This document shows, one piece after another, positions 1 through 6,355 of a DNA stretch of 7,831 nt. Source of the stretch: an uncultured cyanobacterium (GTDB lineage Bacteria > Cyanobacteriota > Cyanobacteriia > Cyanobacteriales > Chroococcidiopsidaceae). Each line of letters starts with the position of its first letter. Position 1 is the stretch's first letter. The notes beneath the pieces were generated by a model. That model was given only the letters and a program-made list of their open reading frames with translations. It ran no database searches and was not told the origin of the DNA. Made by a program: the position numbers and the translations under genes. The DNA lies in assembly GCA_946221495.1 (NCBI GenBank), contig CAMIFA010000204.1:1-7831 (forward strand). The letters are read 5' to 3'.

Positions 1-24
1 AATTAAATTGTATAAAATAGTTGG

Positions 25-54
25 CTTAACCTTTTATTAACCTATTATTAATTT
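25..54 (+). promoter_or_regulatory. Pho box upstream of pstS (three phased 8-bp repeats)
   Basis: Three 8-bp units lie in exact 11-bp register: CTTAACCT (25-32), ATTAACCT (36-43) and ATTAATTT (47-54), each separated by 3 bp. This fits the cyanobacterial Pho box, the binding site of the SphR/PhoB response regulator, which activates phosphate-uptake genes in low phosphate. The array ends 56 bp before the pstS ATG, which suits a promoter position. No good -35 hexamer is visible. A loose -10 candidate is TATAGG at 72-77, 17 bp past the last unit, so the last repeat may stand in for the -35. The repeats are read directly; regulation by SphR is inferred from family knowledge. Confidence 0.85.
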
Positions 55-110
55 TTTCTTGGTAGTCAGGCTATAGGCTTCAAGTAAGTGAAAGAAGTCA
101 TAAAAATATC

Positions 111-1187
111 ATGTTTTCTCAAACTACTCGTTTGGTATCCCTTGCCTCTTTAGTTACTTTGGTTTTGGGAATCACATCTTGCGGTAACAATCAGGCTTCC
201 AACACTCCTAGCTCTGGTGAAGCTAACAGCGCTAGTCCAGCCGCAAACACGGCAGCTAGTTCTAATCTTTCTGGAAACGTGACTGTCGATGGTTCTAGTA
301 CAGTGTTTCCTATAGCCGAAGCTATGGCTGAAGAGTTTCAAAAAGCTAATTCTAATGTGCGCGTTACAGTAGGTTCTTCTGGTACTGGTGGCGGCTTCAA
401 AAAGTTTTGTGCGGGTGAAACAGACATCTCTAACGCTTCCCGCCCGATTAAGCCTTCAGAAGTGGAACTGTGCCAAAAAGGTAATGTTGAATACATTGAA
501 CTTCCGGTATCCTTTGATGGTCTTTCAGTAGTAGTCAATCCCCAAAACAATTTTGCCCAGTGCCTGACAGTTGACGAGCTGAAGAAAATGTGGGAGCCAG
601 CTGCTCAAGGCAAAATCACCAATTGGAGTCAAATTCGCTCTGGTTTCCCAAATCAGCGATTAGGGCTTTTTGGTGCTGGGACAGACTCTGGTACTTATGA
701 CTACTTTACCCAAGCGGTTGTAGGTGAAGAAGGCAAAAGCCGGGGTGACTACACCGCTAGCGAAGATGACAACACCTTGGTGCAGGGTGTTGCTTCTGAT
801 CAAAATGGTCTAGGCTTTTTTGGCTATGCTTATTACGAGAATAACAAAGACAAGGTGAAGCTAGTGGCAATTGATGGTGGTAAAGGTTGTGTTCAGCCCA
901 GCCCCGAAACAATCAGCGATGGTACTTACCAGCCTCTCTCACGCCCAGAATTCATCTACGTTAAAAAGAGTGCTGCCCAGCGCCCTGAAGTCAAAGCATT
1001 TGTTGATTTCTTTATTGCTCCAGAAAATAAACAACTGATTTCAGAAGTAGGTTATGTTCCTCTACCAGATGATTTGATCGCTGAAGTTCAGCAGCGCTTC
1101 GAAGCTGGGAAAGTTGGTTCAATTTTTGGTGGTAAGGGTTCTCAAGTTGATGTGACGCTAGCAGAGTTACTGAAGCAAGAAAAGTAG
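111..1187 (+). CDS. pstS: Phosphate ABC transporter substrate-binding lipoprotein PstS (SphX-like)
   Basis: This 358-residue protein binds inorganic phosphate outside the inner membrane and passes it to the PstC/PstA channel. It starts with a lipoprotein signal peptide: basic/polar start, hydrophobic residues 8-20, and lipobox ITSC with the acylated cysteine at residue 24. A Ser/Ala/Asn/Thr-rich linker (about 25-55) follows. Phosphate-contact segments are visible: DGSST (60-64), SSGTGGG (89-95), ETDISNASR (103-111) and GTDSGTYDYF (190-199). The segment FCAGETDI with its Cys resembles the cyanobacterial SphX/PstS group more than E. coli PstS. Four cysteines (100, 121, 151, 260) remain after the lipobox and could form disulfides. 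It is first in the pst operon, behind a Pho box, so induction by phosphate starvation is likely. The Shine-Dalgarno is weak (AAAGAAG around 91). The start is supported because the signal peptide begins right there. Function is firm; the choice between the names pstS and sphX is not. Confidence 0.95.
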   Translation: MFSQTTRLVSLASLVTLVLGITSCGNNQASNTPSSGEANSASPAANTAASSNLSGNVTVDGSSTVFPIAEAMAEEFQKANSNVRVTVGSSGTGGGFKKFCAGETDISNASRPIKPSEVELCQKGNVEYIELPVSFDGLSVVVNPQNNFAQCLTVDELKKMWEPAAQGKITNWSQIRSGFPNQRLGLFGAGTDSGTYDYFTQAVVGEEGKSRGDYTASEDDNTLVQGVASDQNGLGFFGYAYYENNKDKVKLVAIDGGKGCVQPSPETISDGTYQPLSRPEFIYVKKSAAQRPEVKAFVDFFIAPENKQLISEVGYVPLPDDLIAEVQQRFEAGKVGSIFGGKGSQVDVTLAELLKQEK

Positions 1188-1241
1188 AAGTTGGCAGACA
1201 ATGATACTTGAAGAAGTAGGAAATAATCATTGTTCTCAGCC

Positions 1242-1274
1242 ATATCTAGAGCCAGTACAGCTGGCTCTAGGTAT
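1242..1274 (+). promoter_or_regulatory. Intergenic mRNA hairpin between pstS and pstC
   Basis: A perfect 10-bp inverted repeat, CTAGAGCCAG (1246-1255) and CTGGCTCTAG (1261-1270), flanks the 5-nt loop TACAG. Pairing continues outward through one T-G wobble and three A-T pairs to 1242/1274, giving about 14 bp. No T tract follows, so it is not a classic rho-independent terminator. It sits in the 199-bp gap between the binding-protein gene and the permease genes. In ABC transporter operons such stems often protect the upstream message from 3' exonucleases or cause partial termination, giving more binding protein than membrane subunits. That role here is inference. No clear promoter or Pho box was found in the rest of the gap. 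Confidence 0.75.
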
Positions 1275-1386
1275 CCAAAAGATAACTAGACGCTTCGTTG
1301 TTGTGCAGATAGTAACGAAAAAGTTTAAAATAGTATTGAAGATCACAAAGTTGTTAATTTACAAACTATCTTGAGAAGTATTTTAA

Positions 1387-2328
1387 ATGAGTAGCAACCC
1401 GCGATCGCTACAGTCAGCCAATTCTAACTTGTGGCGACCTAATCGCAGTTTGAGCAAAGGAGTTGAGCAAGGAGTAAAAGTGCTTTTTGCTTTATTTGCA
1501 TTTGTCTCGGTAGCAACTACGATTGGCATTGTCTTAACTTTAATTTTCGAGACAGTAAATTTTTTTAAAGAAGTTCCACTGTGGCGTTTCCTCACAGATA
1601 CTCAATGGACACCGCTATTTGCTAACCCTCAATTTGGTATTTGGGTACTAATTAGCGCTACATTTTTAACTTCAGCAATTGCGATCGCAGTTGCTTTACC
1701 TGTTGGGTTGTTAGCCGCCGTTTGCTTGAGTGAGTATGCACCCGCTAAAGTCCGCAAATGGCTTAAACCCGCGCTAGAAATTCTCGCAGGAGTACCTTCA
1801 GTTGTTTTTGGTTACTTTGCTTTGCTGCTAGTAACACCATTTCTGCAAAAATTCATCCCTGGTTTACAAGGATTCAACGCCTTGAGTGCTGGACTGGTAT
1901 TGGGAGTATCAATTATTCCGCTTGTAGCTTCTCTAAGCGAAGATGCTATCTACGCTGTACCACGCAGCCTGCGGGAAGGAGCTTATGCTCTCGGTTCGAC
2001 TAAACGCGAGGCAATTGTTGGGGTCGTGTTACCAGCCGCTCTTTCTGGTATTGTCGCTTCTTTTGTATTAGCAATCTCTAGAGCAGTGGGTGAAACAATG
2101 ATAGTCACCCTCGCCGCAGGACAAAATCCCCGCTTAACACTCAACCCCCTTGTACCGATAGCGACAATGACAGCTTACATTGTCCAAGTTAGTTTAGGGG
2201 ATACGCCAGCAGGTTCACTTGCCTACAGAACAATTTTTGTTGTCGGCATGAGTTTGTTCTTGATTACCTTGGTTTTAAATATTTTTAGTTTTTGGTTCGT
2301 CCGCCGTTTTCGGGAGAAATACGAATGA
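1387..2328 (+). CDS. pstC: Phosphate ABC transporter permease PstC
   Basis: This 313-residue inner-membrane subunit forms half of the phosphate channel with PstA. About six hydrophobic helices are visible, at roughly 31-55, 84-113, 131-153, 165-184, 219-240 and 282-304. The segment FLTDTQWTPLF (68-78) after the first helix is typical of PstC. The EAA loop that docks on the ATPase reads EGAYALGSTKREAIVGVVLP (197-216), followed by the family motif ISRAVGET (230-237). The start is supported by GAGAAG at 1373-1378, 8 nt before the ATG. The stop codon overlaps the pstA start (ATGA), implying translational coupling. Two HIP1 octamers lie inside the gene (1401 and 1681). The length is normal for the family and no key motif is missing. 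Confidence 0.96.
   Translation: MSSNPRSLQSANSNLWRPNRSLSKGVEQGVKVLFALFAFVSVATTIGIVLTLIFETVNFFKEVPLWRFLTDTQWTPLFANPQFGIWVLISATFLTSAIAIAVALPVGLLAAVCLSEYAPAKVRKWLKPALEILAGVPSVVFGYFALLLVTPFLQKFIPGLQGFNALSAGLVLGVSIIPLVASLSEDAIYAVPRSLREGAYALGSTKREAIVGVVLPAALSGIVASFVLAISRAVGETMIVTLAAGQNPRLTLNPLVPIATMTAYIVQVSLGDTPAGSLAYRTIFVVGMSLFLITLVLNIFSFWFVRRFREKYE
1401..1408. repeat. HIP1 octamer GCGATCGC
   Basis: Exact copy of the cyanobacterial highly iterated palindrome, near the start of pstC where it helps encode Arg-Ser-Leu (residues 6-8). Confidence 0.9.
1681..1688. repeat. HIP1 octamer GCGATCGC
   Basis: Exact HIP1 palindrome inside pstC, read as Ala-Ile-Ala in the second membrane helix (residues 99-101). 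GCG-ATC-GCN is a common way such sites sit in hydrophobic segments. Confidence 0.9.
2312..2316 (+). promoter_or_regulatory. Ribosome binding site that fixes the pstA start
   Basis: GGGAG ends 8 nt before the ATG at 2325. The frame is also open from a TTG at 2292, but that would add 11 residues encoded wholly within pstC. The Shine-Dalgarno spacing and the ATGA stop/start overlap favour the ATG. Confidence 0.75.
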
Positions 2329-3254
2329 CCACGCCAGAATCAAAATCGTTCAACAACTCCCAAACGAAGCAGCGTTTTAACGTTTCTCTGCCGATTCGAT
2401 ACAATTTAGATAGACTTTTTATGATCGCCACTTGGGTTGCTACCTTTGTGGGATTGATTGTGTTAGCAATTTTGCTAATTGATGTATTTACCGATGGGAT
2501 TCCGCGCCTTGATTTGTCGTTTATTACAAGTTATCCCTCTCGGCGACCATCTCAAGCAGGCATTTGGTCACCGTTAATCGGCACTATTTGGCTACTAGTA
2601 ATCACAGCCGCGCTCGCTTTTCCTTTAGGAGTTGGAGCGGGTATCTTTTTGGAAGAATACTCAGGCGATAACTTGTTCACCAGAATCATAGAAATTAATA
2701 TTGCCAACTTAGCAGCTGTGCCTTCGATTATCTATGGTTTGCTGGGTTTGCAAATCTTTGTGCGGTGGCTAGAACCGATTACAAAAGGGCGGAGCATATT
2801 AACAGGTGCTTTAACTTTAAGTCTGTTAGTTCTGCCAATTATTATCATTGCTACTAGGGAAGCGCTGCGGGCAGTTCCCAATAGTCTACGTCAAGCTGGG
2901 TTCGCCTTAGGTGCAACACGCTGGCAAGTCATTCGAGAGCACGTTTTTCCCCTGGCTTTACCAGGCATTCTCACTGGCACAATTTTGGCACTGTCACGAG
3001 CAATTGGAGAGACAGCACCATTAATCACAATTGGCGCATTAACTTACATTGCTTTTTTACCGGAACTCTCCCTAGAAGGATTGCAAAGTCCTTTTACAGC
3101 ACTGCCAATTCAAATTTTTAACTGGGTTTCCCGTCCCCAAGCAGAGTTTCACGTTAATGCTGCTGCTGGCATTATCGTTTTAATGGGAGTGCTGTTGCTG
3201 ATGAATGGTACAGCAATTTTCTTGCGGAACAAATTCCAACAAAATCGCTTGTAG
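2325..3254 (+). CDS. pstA: Phosphate ABC transporter permease PstA
   Basis: This 309-residue inner-membrane subunit is the second half of the phosphate channel, partner of PstC and docked to PstB. The N-terminal 27 residues are hydrophilic. Hydrophobic helices follow at about 31-55, 82-108, 128-147, 157-177, 211-239 and 278-300. The EAA loop runs over residues 190-215 (AGFALGATRWQVIREHVFPL and on) and is followed by SRAIGETAPL (224-233), the PstA counterpart of the PstC motif. The conserved AAVPSIIYGLLGL segment (130-142) is also typical. I chose the ATG at 2325 over the upstream TTG at 2292 because of the GGGAG at 2312-2316 and the 4-bp overlap with pstC. The two permeases are therefore probably translated in coupled, equal amounts. 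A 61-bp gap separates it from pstB. Confidence 0.95.
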   Translation: MTTPESKSFNNSQTKQRFNVSLPIRYNLDRLFMIATWVATFVGLIVLAILLIDVFTDGIPRLDLSFITSYPSRRPSQAGIWSPLIGTIWLLVITAALAFPLGVGAGIFLEEYSGDNLFTRIIEINIANLAAVPSIIYGLLGLQIFVRWLEPITKGRSILTGALTLSLLVLPIIIIATREALRAVPNSLRQAGFALGATRWQVIREHVFPLALPGILTGTILALSRAIGETAPLITIGALTYIAFLPELSLEGLQSPFTALPIQIFNWVSRPQAEFHVNAAAGIIVLMGVLLLMNGTAIFLRNKFQQNRL

Positions 3255-3315
3255 TTGAATTATCAACTTAAATAACAAAAGTGATTTCTTTACTAATGTT
3301 TTTTCTTTTAAATTT

Positions 3316-4146
3316 ATGAAATTTGATTCACTGAAGCAGTCTAATTCCTCTGTAGCTGCTAAACCAGAAGCAATTTTACGAGCGGAAAATGTATCAGTTT
3401 TCTATGGCTCATTCTTGGCTGTACGAGATGTAACCTTAGATATCGCAACTAACAAAATCACAGCTTTTATTGGTCCTTCTGGTTGCGGAAAAAGCACAAT
3501 ATTAAGATGTTTCAACCGCTTGAATGATTTAATCCCAGGAGCAAGGGTAGAAGGAAAGATTAAGTTTGGGGGTGAAAATCTCTACGATAAAAAATTTGAT
3601 AAAAAAATTGAGGATGTGCGTCGTCGGATTGGGATGGTGTTCCAAAAACCTAACCCTTTTCCCAAGTCAATTTATGAGAATATAGCTTTTGGAGCCCGCA
3701 TCAATGGCTATCAAGGCGATATGGATGAATTAGTTGAACACTCGCTAACTCAAGCGGCTCTTTGGGATGAAACTAAAGATAAACTGCGGCAAAGTGGACT
3801 TTCACTTTCAGGTGGACAACAACAAAGGTTGTGTATTGCGCGGGCGATCGCAATTCAGCCGGAAGTGATCTTGATGGACGAACCCGCTTCTGCTCTTGAT
3901 CCAATTTCAAGTCTCCGTATTGAAGAGCTACTTCAAGAACTTAAAGAGCAATACACGATCATTATCGTTACCCATAATATGCAGCAAGCTTCGCGGGTAT
4001 CAGATATGACAGCCTTTTTTAATGCCGAGGCGACGGAAAAAGGAGGTCGCATGGGCTACTTAGTAGAGTACGACAAGACAGAATTAATTTTCCAAAATCC
4101 TCAGCAGGAAGCCACTCAGCAGTATGTAAGCGGACGCTTCGGTTAA
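3316..4146 (+). CDS. pstB: Phosphate ABC transporter ATP-binding protein PstB
   Basis: This 276-residue cytoplasmic ATPase energises phosphate import through PstC/PstA (EC 7.3.2.1 type). All ABC motifs are intact: Walker A GPSGCGKST (53-61), Q-loop Gln110, signature LSGGQQQRL (164-172), Walker B VILMDEP (184-190), D-loop SALD (192-195) and switch His220. PstB-specific segments are CFNRLNDLIPGARVEG (65-80) after Walker A and KPNPFPKSIYENI (111-123) after the Q-loop, plus the C-terminal YVSGRFG. The first 20 residues are a non-conserved tail. The start has no obvious Shine-Dalgarno in the 61-bp gap, which is common in cyanobacteria. The overlapping upstream ATG at 3296 runs quickly into a stop in its frame. 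It is the last gene of the pst operon; no phoU follows. Confidence 0.96.
   Translation: MKFDSLKQSNSSVAAKPEAILRAENVSVFYGSFLAVRDVTLDIATNKITAFIGPSGCGKSTILRCFNRLNDLIPGARVEGKIKFGGENLYDKKFDKKIEDVRRRIGMVFQKPNPFPKSIYENIAFGARINGYQGDMDELVEHSLTQAALWDETKDKLRQSGLSLSGGQQQRLCIARAIAIQPEVILMDEPASALDPISSLRIEELLQELKEQYTIIIVTHNMQQASRVSDMTAFFNAEATEKGGRMGYLVEYDKTELIFQNPQQEATQQYVSGRFG
3844..3851. repeat. HIP1 octamer GCGATCGC
   Basis: Exact HIP1 palindrome in pstB, encoding part of Arg-Ala-Ile-Ala (residues 176-179) just after the ABC signature motif. Confidence 0.9.
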
Positions 4147-4221
4147 TTATTACTGGCAGTATGAGTAATGTTGGATCTTAAACTTTTTCCCCAGATGTAG
4201 GGATACTAGAATAGAGGAAAA

Positions 4222-4392
4222 ATGACTTACGAAAGCGCTGTACTCAAATTAAAAACAGCGCCTTCTGCATTTGAAGAAGTTAGGATTAAAAAGAGACAGA
4301 ATTTGTCTAGTTGGATTTTGGCACTCTTGTTTGGGGTAGAATTCAATCTTCCTAGAACTCATACCAGCTTGACACACTTGCTTTCTACGTAA
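4222..4392 (+). CDS. Doubtful 56-residue ORF
   Basis: An open frame from ATG 4222 to TAA 4390-4392 is preceded by AGAGGA (4213-4218), though the gap to the ATG is only 3-4 nt. The product would have a charged first half (residues 1-28) and a short hydrophobic stretch, SSWILALLFGV (29-39). I do not recognise it. Against it: its three arginine codons are AGG/AGA, unlike the pst genes that mostly use CGN. It also overlaps a hairpin and an equally unsupported opposite-strand frame at 4249-4440. It is listed only so that it can be tested by homology; it is probably chance. Confidence 0.13.
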   Translation: MTYESAVLKLKTAPSAFEEVRIKKRQNLSSWILALLFGVEFNLPRTHTSLTHLLST

Positions 4393-4451
4393 GCAACAAA
4401 ATGTCTTGAACCCAGGCAAGTTTAAAAAATGCCCTTTCATTTGGAGTCGCT

Positions 4452-4479
4452 TTCTGACTTCTGTCTTCTGTATTCTGTC
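4452..4479 (+). repeat. Heptanucleotide short tandem repeat, TTCTGNN x4
   Basis: Four head-to-tail heptamers: TTCTGAC, TTCTGTC, TTCTGTA and TTCTGTC. Short tandemly repeated heptamers (STRR type) are characteristic of intergenic DNA in filamentous, heterocyst-forming cyanobacteria. It ends 34 bp before the downstream ATG, so it would lie in that gene's promoter or 5' leader. Function unknown. Confidence 0.7.
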
Positions 4480-4513
4480 TCCTTGTATTTTTCAGACACC
4501 TTTCTTCTAACCA

Positions 4514-6193
4514 ATGCCTGAAAAAAATAAACCTTCTCTGCTACTAACTTTGGGAGCAGCTGGCTTGTTAATTGGTGGCGGAGTTGCTGCTTACTGGGTA
4601 CTTAGCCAGCAAACTTTATCTGGGGATATGCCAGTAGGAGCAAATATTATTCCCCAAGACGCATTATTAACTGTTTCTGTGTCTACAGATTCAGATCAAT
4701 GGCAGCAATTACGGCAGTTTGGCACGAAAAATACCCAAGCTCAACTGGATAAAAATCTCGCTCAGTTAGGCGATTACTTTTTGACTGCTAATGGTTACAA
4801 CTACCAGAAAGATATTCAACCTTGGGTAGGCGAAGAAGTAACAATTGCTTTTTTACCTCCGCAAAATAATACACCAACAAAAAAATCTCCTGCTGCTGAC
4901 AAGCAACAATCCTTAGTAATGGTGCTGCCAATAGAAAATACAGCAGCTGCGAAACAGGTATTAGATAAGCGCCTCCAGCAAGGTAAATGGACTACCCGTA
5001 ACTATAAAGGTGTCCAAATTAAAGAAACACAGGGCTTACCCACGCAAAACTACTCAACAACTGTGCTGGATGATCTCCTAGTTGTAACCGATAATCCCCA
5101 AGCAACCGAAAGAGCAATTGACACTTATAAAGGCGGGGCTGCCATAATTAAAACTTCTGGCTATACCCAAGCACTGAGGAAAATTAAAGCGCCACACTTT
5201 GCCCAGGTTTACGTTAATATTCCGGCAGCTGCTAGAGTAGCGGCAATCAATCCAGCCCGCGCCTTTTCTCCCCAAAGGTTACAACTTCAGAACTACCAAG
5301 GTTTGGCATCAACGATTAGCCTGGAGTCAGAGGGAATTAAGTTTAAAAGTATTTCTTGGCTGAAGCAAGATAGTCAGGATGTCTCGGAGGTGGCAGCAGG
5401 TATGCAAAATCGCCTGCCAGCTGAAACATTAATGATGATATCTGGGAGTAATTTGCAGCAATTATGGCAAGACTACGCCCAAGGTGCAAAGTCTAATCCA
5501 CTCGCGCCTCTGGCACCAGAAAATCTGCGAGGCGGGGTAAAGTCGCTTACAGGGCTGGATTTAGAGCAAGATTTGCTGAAATGGATGGGAGAGTTTTCCC
5601 TAGCTGTGATTCCAGCCGCCCCCAAAGCAGGTGAATCTGAAGATTTTGCTTTGTCGTTGCTGTTAATGGTGGAAACACGCGATCGCGCCTTAGCTGAAAA
5701 GGCACTAGAACAGATTGATCGGGTAATTAGCCGTCAATACCAATTCCAAATTCAGAAAACGCAAGTGGCAGGCAAGCCAGTTGTTAATTGGATTTCGCCT
5801 TTTGGAACTTTGACTGCTACTCATGGTTGGCTAGATCAAGATGTTGCTTTTTTAACGTTAGGCGCACCAATTGCCGCTCGGATTCTTCCCAATCCGCCAA
5901 CAACACTAGCTAGTACCCAACAATTTCAAAAAACCCTATCTTCAGAACTAAAGCCGACTAATGGGCAATTCTTTTTGGATGTGACTCCGACAATCCAAGC
6001 CTTGCCTTTACCTCAATTCTTTCCTAATCAACAAATTTTATTAGAGGCAATACGCTCAATTGGCTTAACATCTGCCAAGAGCGATCAACGCAGTACCCGC
6101 TATGACATAGTTGTTCTGCTGAAAAAAGTTGGAGAGTCTTCTACGATAGATCAACCTATGCCTGTTACACCCCAGCCCAGTGCTTCACCTTAA
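4514..6193 (+). CDS. DUF3352-type membrane-anchored protein, function unknown
   Basis: This 559-residue protein matches what I know of the cyanobacterial DUF3352 family; no biochemical role is established. It begins with a short basic tail and one hydrophobic segment (9-30), either an uncleaved signal anchor or a signal peptide, so the rest should be periplasmic or lumenal. The bulk reads as two related halves. Residues 46-285 and 301-538 share, in the same order, an IPxDALLTVS/LPAETLMMIS start, a WVGEEVTIAFLP/WMGEFSLAVIPA segment (104-115, 357-368), a beta strand plus helix of the LVMVLPIENTAAAKQVL/LLLMVETRDRALAEKAL type, and a final strand ending in Leu-Lys. A Pro/Ser-rich tail (541-559) ends the protein. 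The start is firm: an in-frame TAA lies at 4508-4510. No Shine-Dalgarno is visible. It lies between the pst operon and ccsA in the same direction, but gaps of 367 and 162 bp make co-transcription uncertain. Confidence 0.8.
   Translation: MPEKNKPSLLLTLGAAGLLIGGGVAAYWVLSQQTLSGDMPVGANIIPQDALLTVSVSTDSDQWQQLRQFGTKNTQAQLDKNLAQLGDYFLTANGYNYQKDIQPWVGEEVTIAFLPPQNNTPTKKSPAADKQQSLVMVLPIENTAAAKQVLDKRLQQGKWTTRNYKGVQIKETQGLPTQNYSTTVLDDLLVVTDNPQATERAIDTYKGGAAIIKTSGYTQALRKIKAPHFAQVYVNIPAAARVAAINPARAFSPQRLQLQNYQGLASTISLESEGIKFKSISWLKQDSQDVSEVAAGMQNRLPAETLMMISGSNLQQLWQDYAQGAKSNPLAPLAPENLRGGVKSLTGLDLEQDLLKWMGEFSLAVIPAAPKAGESEDFALSLLLMVETRDRALAEKALEQIDRVISRQYQFQIQKTQVAGKPVVNWISPFGTLTATHGWLDQDVAFLTLGAPIAARILPNPPTTLASTQQFQKTLSSELKPTNGQFFLDVTPTIQALPLPQFFPNQQILLEAIRSIGLTSAKSDQRSTRYDIVVLLKKVGESSTIDQPMPVTPQPSASP
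5679..5686. repeat. HIP1 octamer GCGATCGC
   Basis: Exact HIP1 palindrome within the DUF3352 gene, read as Arg-Asp-Arg (residues 389-391) in the second repeat half. Confidence 0.9.
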
Positions 6194-6200
6194 ATAAAAG

Positions 6201-6208
6201 GCGATCGC
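6201..6208. repeat. HIP1 octamer GCGATCGC (intergenic)
   Basis: Exact HIP1 palindrome 7 bp after the DUF3352 stop codon. It is the only copy here outside a gene. Confidence 0.9.
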
Positions 6209-6239
6209 GTTTCTAGAGTTAAGATGATGGCATGACAAA

Positions 6240-6283
6240 AGTCATCGGTACACCGCCGATAATCGGCGGTGCCTGCGATGACT
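6240..6283 (+). promoter_or_regulatory. Nested GC-rich hairpin upstream of ccsA
   Basis: Two stems are stacked. The outer is AGTCATCG (6240-6247) with CGATGACT (6276-6283). The inner is CACCGCCGA (6251-6259) with TCGGCGGTG (6263-6271) around a TAA loop, joined by a 3/4-nt internal loop. That is 17 base pairs, all Watson-Crick, in 44 nt. It lies 46 bp after the DUF3352 stop and 72 bp before the ccsA start. No T run follows, so a classic terminator is unlikely. It could be a 3' processing or protection stem, a leader structure of ccsA, or a small palindromic repeat element. The pairing is visible; the role is not known. Confidence 0.7.
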
Positions 6284-6338
6284 GCCTTCCGCAGTTAGTA
6301 GCACAAAGCTCGTATAAGTTCATACTTTTAAGAGAACT

Positions 6339-6344
6339 AGGGAG
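6339..6344 (+). promoter_or_regulatory. Ribosome binding site of ccsA
   Basis: AGGGAG ends 11 nt before the ATG at 6356, a slightly long but acceptable spacing. It supports this ATG rather than the overlapping +1-frame reading that opens at 6232. Confidence 0.55.
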
Positions 6345-6355
6345 AACACCGGATA

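Larger units (their letters stand above)
4147..4513. other. Intergenic region between pstB and the DUF3352 gene
   Basis: These 367 bases hold no well-supported gene. A small inverted repeat, GCGCTGT (4235-4241) and ACAGCGC (4255-4261), has a 13-nt loop and no T tract, so it is at most a weak stop for the pst transcript. An AT-rich ATTACT/AGTAAT pair lies just after the pstB stop. A 28-bp heptamer repeat is at 4452-4479. No convincing terminator for the pst operon and no clear promoter for the next gene could be picked out. Small ORFs exist on both strands but lack support. Confidence 0.6.

Noticed and set aside
11..18. TATAAAAT as the -10 of pstS
   Set aside because: It lies upstream of the Pho box, so a promoter there would not be activated by it; AT-rich chance match is likely.
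1353..1360. GTTAATTT before pstC as a Pho-box unit
   Set aside because: Single unit only; the positions 11 bp to either side do not match.
1201..1374. 57-residue + strand frame filling the pstS-pstC gap
   Set aside because: No Shine-Dalgarno, four ATA codons, a basic low-complexity C-terminus, and the strong hairpin lies inside it; the gap is better read as non-coding.
4235..4261. GCGCTGT/ACAGCGC hairpin as the pst operon terminator
   Set aside because: Only 7 bp with a 13-nt loop and no T tract.
4249..4440. 63-residue minus-strand frame, Cys/Arg/Phe-rich
   Set aside because: No recognised domain, no ribosome binding site seen, odd composition, and overlaps a hairpin and another weak frame.
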